Assembly: GCA_016758965.1 (NCBI GenBank)
Contig: JAEPRB010000013.1
Coordinates: 306,357 to 370,356, forward strand
Direction: 5' to 3'
From: Circinella minor
Taxonomy: Eukaryota > Mucoromycota > Mucoromycetes > Mucorales > Lichtheimiaceae
Length of the DNA: 64,000 nucleotides
Numbering within the stretch: the stretch's first letter is position 1; each line of letters opens with the position of its first letter. Both the position numbers and the translations under genes were made by a program. The notes under the pieces are model-generated. The model searched no databases. It saw only the letters and a list, made by a program, of their open reading frames with translations, and was not told the origin of the DNA. Positions 12,784 through 25,469 of this stretch are shown here, piece after piece.

Positions 12784-14656
12784 CTAAATTTCGTATTCGT
12801 AGCCGTCCCCAAATGCATTAATCAAGTCTTCAATAGCAGTCCATGTACCAAAGATCAAACCGACTAGTCCAACGAGCACGATTAAAAAGTGCCAAAAATG
12901 TAAAATAATGTTTTTGTTGCGAAACCCAGTCAAACGGTAGTAAAACAAAACAGGAAGTATTAAAATGACACCACAATTAGCAAAGGCTCCAATCAAGGAC
13001 ATCAATAAATCAAAGAATGGAATCAAGATTCCAACAGCTCCCACAAAAACCATAATGGCAGTTCTCAATGCAGTACGGATGAGAAACTCTTTGGTTTTTC
13101 CCCATCTCTCGACAGTGACGTTAAGCATATTTTCAACGTCAAGTGCAAATGATGCCAAAAAAATTGGAGCAGAAACAATAACGTTGACAGTAATCAAGAG
13201 AATTGCAATAGTTTTAGCAATACCATCGGGTGTACTGTTGTAGACAGGATTAATGACATCGGTGCCGTAGATATAGTAGCCACAAACTGCAATAGCCAAA
13301 TACATTATGGCACAGGTGCTGAGGCCACCAACTATGGTAATTGGCCAGTGCTTTGGATTTTTCATAACACCTTCTACATTAGGATATACAACATTACCGC
13401 TAAAACTAAACGATATTGTGGCAAGGGCAATAGGGAAACCATCCCAAATGACATTATCATGGTGAGTATTCATTTGATTAGGTGCATCAATACCAGCTAG
13501 TACAATTGTGATTAAAATCTGTTGCATTTAAAAGACAGATGGATAAAAGTAGCCCAGAATAGTTATTGTATATTAGTTAACAGATAAGATAAACTTTATA
13601 TTATAAAATTAAGGGAGAGTAAAACCATTGTGTCAAGATAACAGAAATATAAGCTATACTTACAGTCGCCATGATCGCCACCATACCAAGTGCGCTAGTC
13701 CACGCTACATTATTTGTTGATTTAATGAAAATCAATACTATTCCATCAAAAACACACCAAATAATTGTCCATGGAAGACGACCGATTTCACCAGCTGTGC
13801 CAGCGCAGATTTGATTCAAATTTTGGGCAGCAAGAACCAAGTAAAGAATCGGTGTACCAAGATAAATCCAGGTAGTAAAAAAAAAGGAAATGTATCCTAA
13901 TGAAAAAAAAAATCATTTACGTATTAGTCAATGTCTTGTTATTTTTATAAAAGGTGCTTCTTAAGTAATATAAATGAAATTCAATACGTACCTCCAATAC
14001 GTCCAAACGCTTCAGTGGCAATTTCTTTGAATGAAGCCAGACGTCGTTCTTTTCCCTTATACATACATTTCTGTATAATAATGGCAGTATACTTTATATC
14101 CCAAGTAATATTAATAAAAGAATGATGTTACTTATAATGGTAACTATGAAGTTGAAAAAGATTATTATATATAAAAAATCAATATTACTTACACATGACA
14201 TCCACCAGGCTAATAAAATCATAAGTAAACTTGCCCAGCCACCTTTTTTAAGTGCCTAGAAATTATATATTATTTATATTAGTAAATTGTTCATTTTTAA
14301 TATATTTTTTAATATACCAGATTATATATATCTCATAATTTACCAATGGCAGACCCAGCATCCCTGTACCCGCAACTAAACACACGACATTAAAATAAGC
14401 ATAAAATGAGCTTCCACCGTTTGTACGATCCACATCATATTCATTTTTGCCACATTCAGAATCTATTTATACAATATTTAAATATTTCGATAAGTATAAT
14501 AATAAAAACCAAATTATCGATTCTTTTGAATATGAAAAAGTGTACGTTATCTATTAACATTATAACATTTTAAGTACCTGTGTTATTTTGTGAGGTTATT
14601 GATAAAAAATCGGGCTTAAAATCCACACCTGCTTTTTCATGTTTTGTATCTGTCAT
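12784..14656 (-). CDS. AAAP-family amino-acid transporter (Avt1-like), paralogue A
   Basis: Six exons (14656-14578, 14462-14344, 14255-14193, 14091-13992, 13896-13664, 13518-12784) give 442 residues. Diagnostic stretches are GTGMLGLPLALKKGGWASLL at TM1-2, TPILYLVLAAQNLNQICAG, VYPNVEGVMKNPKHWP, and the C-terminal VLFYYRLTGFRNKN then a last TM. This is the amino acid/auxin permease (AAAP/SLC36-like) family; yeast Avt1 relatives move neutral amino acids across the vacuolar membrane by proton exchange. The N-terminal tail before TM1 is short (about 35 residues) compared with yeast Avt1. It lies head-to-tail with paralogue B (16302-18158), with identical intron positions. The substrate is not predictable. 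Confidence 0.85.
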
Positions 14657-16301
14657 TGATTACTAGTAAACAAATACAATAAAAAAAATATAAGGAAGAG
14701 AAGTGGAGAAAGCACAGAAAGTAAAAGTTAAGATAAAATAAAATAACACGGCCAAATATATAGATAAGGTTTTTAAACTATATTTGAACCATAAAAACGA
14801 CTGTCTGATCTAGAATAATTAAAAAAACATTGGAAAGCATTTTCATTTGTAGAACTATTTGTTGCCGGTGATAATAGTTGGTAAACAGCGATCTTACCTA
14901 ATGAAGCAAGCACAGAGATATGAAAAACGGGCTACTATATGAAGGGGAGAAATTTTGAAGGATTTTTTTCTCAGAAAATACAGATCTTATTCCCGATTCA
15001 CACGACCTTCTCTATAAAGTGTCATGTAAGTCTCGTAGGATAGTTCTTTACATTGATATAGATTTCCGCAACTAAAACTAAAATAAAGTTATCAAAAAGA
15101 TTATTACAAAAACTAAAAACAATAATGTCCGTTAAACTATTTTTTTCTTATAAAACACGTTTCTACCAAGGAGTACATTTTGTATATATTAACCGATGTG
15201 TATCTAATGGGATAAAAAAAAGCAGAGTGATTGATATTGATCTCAACAGCAGCAGACAGCATATGACATATGGTAAGAAAAAAGAAGTGTTAAATTTCTC
15301 TTCACCTTCTGCAACCCAAAAAAAAACTTTGAACTTTCCTTTACCTTCCACCTCCCAAAGAAAGATTCACACGATTATTAGGTTCACAATATTGCAGCCA
15401 ATTGTTGAATAATGACTGTTTATTTTTTGGGAAAAGAAGATGTGGTAACTGAGTTACCTCTTAATATACCTATATTAATAGTTGTGTTAGAAAATAAAAA
15501 TCCACACTTGGAGTTTACGTATGTAATTATGACGCTTCATCTATCTCCCTTTGTGGTTCCAAGAGTGTAAGTGTGTGTCATTCTCTTAGGCATACTATAA
15601 GTTTATTCCGCTGAATCCTTTTTCCAGATCAATATGTTTCATTCTAATTGCTTTTGACAAAAATTAAGCAAGTAACAGTACAATACTTATTAATAAAAGA
15701 TCACACTTTTCCACGCTTTTATGTATCTTCGAGGTAGATTATTACAGATGAGACAAAAACCAATTCCTGAAATCCTTGAGTTTGGTGCGCAAGATAGCAT
15801 TTTTCCCTTTCTTTAGCAAGTGAGGGATTAAGCGCTGCTGATACCAATATTACTATTACCAAAAAATATGGCCGACATGGTTTATTATATAAGTATTAAA
15901 TACTTTGTATAACACACGATGTGTTTCATAATTCCTTATGACATTAATTTTATAAACAAATTCCCAAGAACTTGATTTATGTACTATAATAGTTTATTAA
16001 TAATTATTACCAAGTAATGAAAAATCGATACTTTTACTCTCATTATTATTTTTTCTTTAGTATGTAGCTTTAGAAAAAAAAGAAAATTTGTATATGTAAC
16101 ATTTAAAGGCAATGGAAAAAAATGAAAAAAAAAAATGATAAGCTACAGCAAAAAAAACAAAAAAAAAAGATACGAGCGTGTTGAAATAAATAAAAAAAGT
16201 ATAAGTATTGCTTATGAATAACGACAAACATGTGTGAAATAAAATTTACAACTATATAATAGAAAGATAGTGAAGGTCACAAAAGAAATATAACGAGACC
16301 A
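14657..16301. other. Spacer between transporter paralogues A and B
   Basis: No gene supported. A 95-codon plus-strand frame at 15125-15412 encodes two similar units (LNFSSPSATQKK and LNFPLPSTSQRK), reflecting a local imperfect duplication at about 15290-15366. It has no domain or partner exon. Confidence 0.5.
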
Positions 16302-18158
16302 TTAAATTTGATAATCATAACCGTCTGAGAAGGCAGCTATAAGATCTTCTATTGCAGTCTTGGTACCAAAGATCAAGCCAACAAGTCCCACCAAAATAAT
16401 CAGGAAATTCCAACCAAGTTCATAAAATGATTTGTTACGGAACCCAGTGAGACGCCAATAAAACAAGACAGGGAAAACAAAAACAATAGCACAATTGGAA
16501 AATGCACCCAATAAAGACATGAGTAAATCAAAAAATGGAATCAAGATACCAATAGCGCCTACAAAAACTATGAGCGAGCTCCGTAAAGCGGCTCGCACCA
16601 AGAATTCTTTGATTTTGCTACCGTAACGCTCGATAGTAATATTAAGCATATCTTCAACATCTAGCGCAAAGGAGATTAATAAAATGGGGGCAGAAACAAC
16701 GGAGTTAATGGTAATCAAAACGATAGCAACGATACGTGCAGGGCTTGAAGGTACACTATTGTAGATGGGACTAACAACATCCGTACCATAAATATAGTAA
16801 CCACAAACGGATATGGCAATATACATTATTGCGCAAAGACACATGGCACTTACAAGCACCATACGCCATTGTTGAGGCCTTTTCATTCCTCCCTCAATGT
16901 TTGGGTAGACGACGTTGGCTCCAAAGCTAAAAGACATTGTTGCAAGTGCGACAGGAAAGCCTTCCCAGATAATGTTGTCTTTATGACTGTCCGTGTGATT
17001 TGGCGCATCAATACCAGCAAGGATAATAGTAATCAGTATCTATTGTTAGTAATAATTGGTTTGAGTGATGAATAGAATATGTTTTATATACAAATGTAAA
17101 GGTAGAATATTGTTAATATATACGCTATAATTGATAAAAAATATAGATAAAAACTTACTGTAACCATGACGGCAAATAGACCTGTGAAACTGGTCCAAGC
17201 TACGTTATTCAATGACTTCGCAAACAAAAATGGAATTCCAACAACAGTGCACCAGATAATGGTCCATGCAAGGTTACCAATTTCACCAGCTGTTCCTGCA
17301 CAAAGTTGATTTAAGTTTTGGGCAGCAAGGACTAAGTAAAGAACAGGGGTACCAAGATATATCCAAGTGGTGAAAAAAAAACTAACCCAGCCTTTGAGTA
17401 CCAAAAAAAAAGAAAAAATTAATACAACATACAATTTATTAAAACCATACGTATCTATTTCTACATATAAGATATTTTACTTAATTCAATTTTATATACT
17501 GTAAAGCATATAATTACCTCCAATTGCTCCAAAAGATTCAGTAGCAATTTCTTTATAGGATGCCAATCGTCGATTCTTGCCTTTGTACATACACTTTTGC
17601 ATGATAACGCCTGTATACTAAAAATGTATTACGAAAAAAAAGATAGCTAGTTAGAACTTGTATATAGAAGAGTGTATAATAATAACAGGGTTGAATAGGT
17701 TGATATTTTATTTTGGCTTACACTTGACATCCACCATGCTAAAATTAACATTACGAGGCCAGCCCAGCCACCTTTTTTGAGAGCCTAGGAAAATATATTA
17801 TATCAGTGAGGAATATACATTCTTCTTTATCTATATCTATTATTTATCCTATAGAAAACGAAATGAATATGCTTACCAATGGAAGACCCAACATGCCAGT
17901 TCCAGCAATCAGACAAACAATGTTGAAATATGCGTACCATGATGAAGCCCCATTTGTCCGATCAACATCATACCCTCCTCGTCCAAATTCATAGTCTACA
18001 AATGTTGTATTATAATTATAGTAAGAACATTAATAATAAATACGTAATGGAAACAATGATTATCAACGATTGGAATGCCACGTCAACATACCATGTATAC
18101 TACCATTTGTAGATGTGCTAACGACATCACTTGTCTTTGCAAGTTTGATACTAGACAT
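16302..18158 (-). CDS. AAAP-family amino-acid transporter (Avt1-like), paralogue B
   Basis: Six exons (18158-18092, 17995-17877, 17784-17722, 17617-17518, 17391-17159, 17039-16302) give 439 residues. Exons 2 to 5 have exactly the same lengths as in paralogue A (119, 63, 100, 233 nt), so the two arose by duplication after these introns were in place. The same signatures appear: GTGMLGLPL, TPVLYLVLAAQNLNQLCAG, VVYPNIEGGMKRPQQW, VLFYWRLTGFRNKS. The N-terminal 22 residues encoded by exon 1 (MSSIKLAKTSDVVS) differ entirely from A, which may separate targeting or regulation. The protein should have about ten to eleven TM helices and act on the vacuole or plasma membrane. Confidence 0.85.
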
Positions 18159-21100
18159 TAAATTATCAAAAAAAACGACAGAGAAACGAGTATGATACTG
18201 ATACAATAAAATAGGACCCAAGAGAAAAAGAAAAGAAAAAAGGCACAAGATGTTATACGTAAAAGCGTCCCAACTAGATAAAAGAAAAGAATTCTGTGCT
18301 CCGAATATCTATATTTAACAAGCAACGAAACAATATATTGGGGTAAAAAAAAAAGTAAGAATAGAATGAAAGATACGGGCCTTTCAAAATTATAATTGAT
18401 GTAGGTTAAGGACGAAACACAAAAAAAAAAGATCTTGCCTAATATAGCGATAAATAATACAGAAGAACAGAGGAAGCGGGTGAAAATAGTGGAATGTCAT
18501 TATTATAGTAAAATAAAATAAGAACCAAACGTTTGAGACCTCAATTAGTTGGTACATTTTTATAAATCAGTGAAACGTACTATTTCTTTTTTTTTTTGTT
18601 TGCATCTTTCCCCACATTAAGAATCAACTTATTATTAATCTACTATTGAGGGGTTTGAAACAATTATGTGATCTAATTTTATTTGTGTGGGGTAAATAGG
18701 ATGACTGTGTTTATACAAAACGAAAATATGGATCATAAATACTATTTACGTAGGGTTCTGTTGCTGAGCGACAAGAAAACACACATCGGAGAATAGACCA
18801 TATCACAAAAAATGATCATACCAGGTCCTTGGACTTTGTAAAAGTTCTATTTTTTAAGTTATCTTTCTTTCTTCTTTTTCTTATGTTTATAGCACTTTTA
18901 TAAAAAAAAATAGCTAATATGTCATTTCTCATTTATCGCTAATTCACCATACGTATATTTTATTCTATTTCTTGACTAATGTCAACCAAAAGAAAAATAT
19001 CCTTTTGTGGTTCATGTGGAGATGGTGTTACAGCCGTGAGAAAACTTTATCTACCATTAACCTTTTCTATATTAGAAGTGATTAGACAGAAAAAGGCAAA
19101 TTATATTTATGTTAATTGGATTTGTTCTACGCATTAATATTCTCATGACCCAGTACTAAGCTTGAACAACCAACATTCTGTGGTTAAAGTAAAACATTTC
19201 AACGCAATATATAGTAAGTATCAAAGAATATTATACATTTTTTATTGTATGTATATGTATTCATGAAATTGAGCATTTTTATGACGACAAGGTAGGTAAA
19301 TGAATGATTGGATAGGTCCAAATTCAAGACTAATTCCTCCGACACTTCTGTAAAGATTTACCTTGTGTGTTGTATGTTACGATTCGTTTTAATCAATAGT
19401 TAACATCAATATAATTACTCGTTGTATTTCATGGTGTTTTCAATTAAAGAATCTGATTATTATGAAATATTATACCTTTAATATATTTCAATTTATAAAA
19501 CGCGTTTTAATAAAAAAGAAGAAGGATGGGAAATATGCTAGTTCGCATATGGATATTTATTCCCACGCGAAATTGCAGCGGAGTTCATGCAGGTTTATCA
19601 ACTTAATCTTTTTGTGAGAATCCTTGACATCATATGCCTACTTTGGCTCTGCTAATTTGATGACGACCAGTAAAAAAAATATTTTCCTTGAATAAATGAT
19701 GGTGGAAATTAAGGTCTGGGGAACAATATGCAAGATGGAGGCTAACAATTAGCACCGCATTATAATATTACTGTGTCAGTGAATCAAGAAGCAGTAGAGG
19801 ATGGTCAGAAAAAAAATCCATACACGTACCAGTATTACGTATATATATAATAATAAAAGTTTCAATTGCAGTATATAATTACTTTCTATATATTTCGGTT
19901 AGTACCATTTTCACTCAAACATATACTATCAAACAGACTGGTCATTACATGTAAGAACGCACCAAATACTTTCATGGCAAATAGATCATCATTTTGTCTT
20001 CTACGGGGGGTATTCACATGTTGCCATCTTGATCAGATTATTGGTGTATTACTTTCGATAAGAATGGCAAAAAAGGCAAAATCAGACGTTCGTAGCATTC
20101 TCACTATTATAGCTTTTATCATGTATCAGCTTGTAAGTTAATTGTAGTAGATGAAGCTACACTACTAAAAGACGCACATAATGGGTTTGGAAATTTATAT
20201 AGACATTATGCCTATGTATTATGAATTCCACGTTACAAAAGTATGCGCAATACGTATTTTTAGAACTTACGTATAGAGACGCTGTATGCTGTAACCGACC
20301 AAACTTGTGGCAGAAAGTGCAGTTGAGTTGATGATAAAAAAACCGAAACCGTAGACATCGTTGCAGACGGTATAATTTGATGACTTGTAATTAAATATCG
20401 TATAACTATTTAATTATTGGTGACTATTTAGCCAAACTTTTATTGACGTCGCTTCATCCTCATCAAAAAAAAAAAATAGCATACTTCAGCTATATATGAG
20501 GAGAATTACTGTTGTTTTCTCGAACGGTTTCTCACACTACAATCATACATTCGAACTGATGCTTTATAATCGATCATATACATTCTATATGTGGATTTTG
20601 GGTGTCCATAATTAATATTAATAGTCATTGTCCCCAACGAACGCGACAGCTTTTATGATCATGTAACTGCTCTGCTCAAAACTGATTTGTCGGCCGAAAA
20701 AAAAAAAAAAAAACTAAAAAAAGACATACATACTTCCATTATCAAACTTGAATATAAAAAAGAGAAAGGATATATAGATAGATAAAAAGCTAGCTCTTTC
20801 AATAAATAACATTAAAGTATATTGATTTCCGTTGATTATTATCATCAAGTCATTTCATACATACTACTATTAAAGTTAACAATAGTTTGCATAACATGTG
20901 AAAAAGCTAGATAATAATTAAAAAGATCATACAGTTTGCTACTTAATGAGACCTGCTTCGTAAAAAAAAAACAGATTTTGGAAACAATAGTAAATTAAGT
21001 AGTGAAAGGAGATTTGATAATAATATATGTAATATACATGTACAGTCATAAAATATTATTAAAACACTATTTGCATTATCTTGCACATAAGTTAAAAAAA

Positions 21101-21374
21101 CATATTCACTATCTTTGAAGTACCTTATCATTATTCATTGTTAGCGAAACAAGTATGTTATTGATCCTTAAGTAGAATTTATCATATAGCCAGTCGTTTA
21201 ATGAAGATCTCATTTTTTTTAATGACCGGTATAGTATAATGCAGCAAAAACAGATAACGCGAGTCGCACTTGATACTTTATCTTTCTTTTTTCGAGCAGC
21301 CATTATCCTTTTATCAGCATAAATAATACTATAAATCAATAAACGAAAACGAAACGAAAAGAAAAGAAAATAGA
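18159..21374. other. 3.2 kb gene-poor region
   Basis: No supported gene. The 91-codon frame at 19866-20141 lacks a domain or flanking exons. There is a poly-A run at about 20697-20713 and repeated TACGTA palindromes (near 18041, 18255, 18748, 18950, 19835, 20249, 20269). The last ~100 bp before 21375 is purine-rich and is the likely CHMP7 leader. Confidence 0.55.
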
Positions 21375-23275
21375 ATGGCATCCAAACGAAATTCGCGATT
21401 ACAAGCATACCTTTCATGCCAATATATCGACTTTGATTTAAATAATCCAACAAAAAGATTAACGTCACTTTACTCCGATTTCTCCAAACTTGCCATTCTG
21501 AATCAGTATGGTTATGATGCTAATGTGAGTTACTGGAAATCATTAATCTTGGATTGCAATATGCAAGGTTTACTCGGATCCAATAATTATCGTTTAGTAT
21601 TTAATGCCAATGAATTGCCTGATCAATTCTTACGACCCGGGATTGGTAAACCGTTAGCCTTGGATTCTGTTGTTGTAAGGAAGAAGATCTCTCTTTTTTT
21701 TTTCGCTTTATGTTTATCTAATTGTGATAACATAAAACTTTTAATTAATGTTATATATACTTTTACTATTGATATCATAAATAAATAGAATGAAATGATT
21801 CAGAGTGGTGATATTATAACGTTAAAACAATTCAACGAAGTTTACGCTTTACCTACAACAAAATCATCCTCATGGTATTCATGGTTTATGCAAAAATCAC
21901 AGCAATGGTTACTTCCATCTTATTATGGAAGTCATGCTGATGACGAGAGCTATGTTGTCATTCCAACGATTAAGGAAATTGCTAAAGGGATTTTACGATC
22001 ATATATTGAAGAACCATCAACTAATTCGTCAGCTAGTACACTATTAACATTCAATGATTTTCGATCACGTTATGGAACAGACGGTGAACGATCATTGACA
22101 GATGGAGATATTTGGCTATTGTTACGATATATGCATTCTGAATTAGGTGTTGCGCTTGCAGATGATGTTCAGGGATACGGTGCAACACATGTGGTAAAGA
22201 ACCTTTGTTTCATTTTCTCCATCCATATGGGGATATAACATCTATAAGAAAAGCAACTTAGTTGATGATATATACTTTCTGTTAATAAATATTAGGTTAT
22301 TAAATTCCCATATAAAAACCAAGTGGGTATGCAAGCGACGACTATTGATCAACAAGATCGCGCGATTGTTAGTATTCGAACAACATGTTCAGCTTTACAT
22401 TCACAAGTAGATGAGCTACAACAGAAAGCCGAAGAGTAAGTAGTTACAAAGAAATTTCTGACAATTCAATACAGATACTTTCTAATAACAAATTAATATA
22501 ATAATTTCTTAGGTATACCCTATCAGCTAAAGAGCATTATGCAGAAGGCCGTAAGTCACAAGCATTATACGCATTTAAAAAGAAGAAGCATTTATTAGAA
22601 ATACTTGATCGTCGATTAAAATCGCTTGAAACTATGGAAACTCTTTTAATGAAGATTGAGGCTTCGCAAAATGATCTCCAGGTATATAAATGGACATATA
22701 TTTTATACGCTTATTGTAGAACGTATTATAAATTGGAGAAAGAGAGACTGATAAAAATCATTATACAGGTGGTACAAGCATTTAATATTGGAGCGGATGC
22801 ATTACGAAGCATATTGTCAAACCAAAATTTATCAGTGGATACAGTGGATGAAGCAATGCTTAATGTACAACAAGCATTCCAAGATCAAAAAGAGGTAGAG
22901 GATGCTATTGTTGATGGTGTAGATCAAGCGAATCGATTGAATATTGAAGAAGATGATGAAGATCTGGAAAAGGAATTGGCTGAATTAGAAGAACAAGAGC
23001 AAGAGCAACAAAAACGAATGCTTTTCCTACAAAACGAACAGGAGCAAGAACAACGTCCTGTTCGTGAAATATCTCCACCGCCTCGTCATATCACTCAATC
23101 TGCTCCTCCACCATCACCGGCAGAATCTGAATTAGCGAGAATCAATGATATCTTTGGTAAATTGAAAAAAGTTCAATCACCACCATCCAAAATACCATCG
23201 GCGGCATTAGCGTCAACTAAGAAGTTCGACCGACATCCCGTGGAGGAAGAGCGGCAACTGGAACCAGCAATCTAA
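21375..23275 (+). CDS. CHM7: CHMP7-type ESCRT-III protein
   Basis: Five exons (21375-21674, 21789-22193, 22296-22435, 22513-22681, 22769-23275) give 506 residues. The N-terminal half (about 1-235) is the CHMP7 tandem winged-helix-like region, with a hydrophobic WYSWFMQKSQQWLLPSYY stretch near residue 130 that would fit the membrane-binding loop. The C-terminal half is a Snf7 core: AKEHYAEGRKSQALYAFKKK, then LETMETLLMKIEASQND, then an acidic EEDDEDLEKELAELEEQEQE helix. SELARINDIFGKLKK near the end resembles a MIM1. CHMP7 works with LEM-domain inner nuclear membrane proteins in nuclear envelope sealing and quality control. It ends only 117 bp before the Hsp40 start. Confidence 0.88.
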
Positions 23276-23392
23276 AGTCACAAATAATCAAATCAAAAAT
23301 TCCCCATTTCTGTAATTCTTGTTTCTTTCTGTCCTGCCTTTAGTTTCTTTATTTACTTTTATTTACTATTTTTTACAAGTTTTTAAAACAAA

Positions 23393-25139
23393 ATGGCAAT
23401 AGAAGCTACGTATTATGAAACACTTGATATCGAAACAACTGCAACCGACCATGAGATTCGAAGGGTATAGATTGTCGAACCAATTTGCTTTTATTCCCCA
23501 TTATATTTTCTTTTTCTTTCTCTCTTATTTTTTTTCTTCAATTTTATGTGTTCTTAACAAAAAATGTGAATGAATTGTATAATAGGCATATAAAAAGTTG
23601 GTATGTATAAGTAATAATAATAAATAAACAAATATTCACCCCGCACTTTGCTGGTATGATATATATTTTTATTGGTCAAGGAATGTTGTTTTTAATATTG
23701 TATGCATATATATACATGTGTATGTGGGTCTGTATTATTTATTATTTTTGTTAGGCTATGAAATATCATCCTGATAAAAATCCTGATGAAGGAGAACGGG
23801 TAAGTAATATTATAAATTTCTTGGAAAAGATATGTTTTTAATATATAAATGTCTAACGGGGTTTGGTGTGGGTATATATATTTCTGGGGGTATATTTTTT
23901 TTATTGTAGTTCAAAGAAATATCCCACGCATATGAAGTCTTGTCTGATCCTGAACGACGCGCACATTACGATCAATTTGGTGAAGGTGGACCTGGTGGTG
24001 GTGATGGTGGCTTTGGTGGCATGTCCGCTGATGACTTATTTGCCAACTTGTTCGGAGGTGGTGGTGGTGGTGCAAGTTTCGGAGGAGGATTTGGAGGTGC
24101 AGGATTTGGAGGTGCACCAAGAGGACCCCGAAAAGGTGAAAATATGAAATATCCTCTTTCAGTTTCTTTGGAAGATTTATATAATGGCAAACGAACCAAG
24201 CTTGCATTGGAAAAGAATGTCATCTGTACTACATGTAGTGGTCGAGGAGGTAAAACAGGTGCTACAAAGAAATGTACATCCTGTGATGGCCGTGGTTTTG
24301 GTGTTGCCATGCGACAACTTGGTATGGGTATGGTACAACAAATGCAAGTCCCTTGTGAAGAATGTAATAGCACCGGTAAAATTGTCAAAGATCGTTGTAA
24401 ACGTTGTCGAGGAAAAAAAGTGACAACAGAAAAGAAGTATTTGGATGTCTATATTGAGAAGGGTATGGTGGACGGTCAAAAGATTAGCATGAAAGGTGAA
24501 GGCGATCAAGAGGTAATGTATCAACAACACCTATGCTTATAGAGCACCCCTATGTGTATTGTGTATTACGTTTATATCAAATATTAATATATTTGTTTTT
24601 ACTGTAAACAGCCAGGAATTGAACCAGGGGATGTCAACTTGATATTGCAACAAAAAGAACACCCCAAATTCGAGCGACGTGGCGATGACTTGTTATGCCA
24701 TGTCAAGATTTCACTTACTGAAGCATTATGTGGATTTAACAAGGTGGTTGTAAAACATTTGGATGGACGAGGTATTCAAATTGAACATCCTGCAGGACAG
24801 GTAATCAAGCCTGGCATGGTGAAACGAGTACCCAATGAGGGTATGCCTATCTACAGACGGTCAGACACACATGGTGACTTGTATATCCAATTTGATGTTG
24901 AATTCCCTGAAGACTATTTCGCTACTCCTGATAATGTTGCTGCTTTGGCCAAGATTTTGCCTGCACCTCGTCCTGATTCAGTCTCCAGCGCAACTTATGA
25001 TATCGTGGATGAGTGTGCTTTGATTCCCGGTGATTTGGAAGCTTTCGGTGCTTCAGGACAATCAAAAAATAATGCTTATGATGAGGATGATAGTGATGAT
25101 GAGCGTGGGGGCCCTGGCATAAACTGCAGTCAACAATAG
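23393..25139 (+). CDS. YDJ1: Class A (Ydj1-type) Hsp40 co-chaperone
   Basis: Five exons (23393-23464, 23586-23600, 23755-23799, 23910-24512, 24612-25139) give 420 residues. The J-domain is spread over four small exons; a 15-nt exon encodes AYKKL and exon 3 carries the HPD motif in KYHPDKNPDE. A Gly-rich linker (GGFGG..., residues 75-115) follows, then four zinc-finger repeats: CTTCSGRG, CTSCDGRG, CEECNSTG, CKRCRGKK. The C-terminal substrate-binding domain ends with an acidic patch and CSQQ, a CaaX-type box like Ydj1's CASQ, so farnesylation and membrane association are likely. It stimulates Hsp70 ATPase and delivers clients in the cytosol. The spacer to the upstream CHMP7 gene is only 117 bp. 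Confidence 0.93.
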
Positions 25140-25469
25140 TTGATCATTTTTATTTCTTATACAAAAGATAGAAAAAAAACAAGAACCATAATAAACACAT
25201 TTTTTTTCAAATTATGCTCTTCATATTATTCATTGTCACCAGATAATATCTTGGTGTATTTTAAATATATATAAAAAACGAGTTATCAAACATTTAAAAG
25301 TAATGGGGACAACCGATATAATATACATATTGTTTCGAAGCAATTCCATTATAATCAGTGAAGTAGCTATGAAACATGACTAGGGAGTTGGTAAAAAATA
25401 AAATTCTGTCGTCGCTGTTGGGAACCTTTATGTCATTTTAATTAATTGCCTTGAAACTTTAATATATCA

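Noticed and set aside
15125..15412. 95-codon frame with two similar LNFxxPSxxQ units
   Set aside because: The repeat reflects a small local DNA duplication; there is no domain, and an antisense frame is equally open.
21109..21468. 119-codon minus-strand frame overlapping the CHMP7 start
   Set aside because: It is antisense to exon 1 of CHMP7 and its promoter, with no domain.
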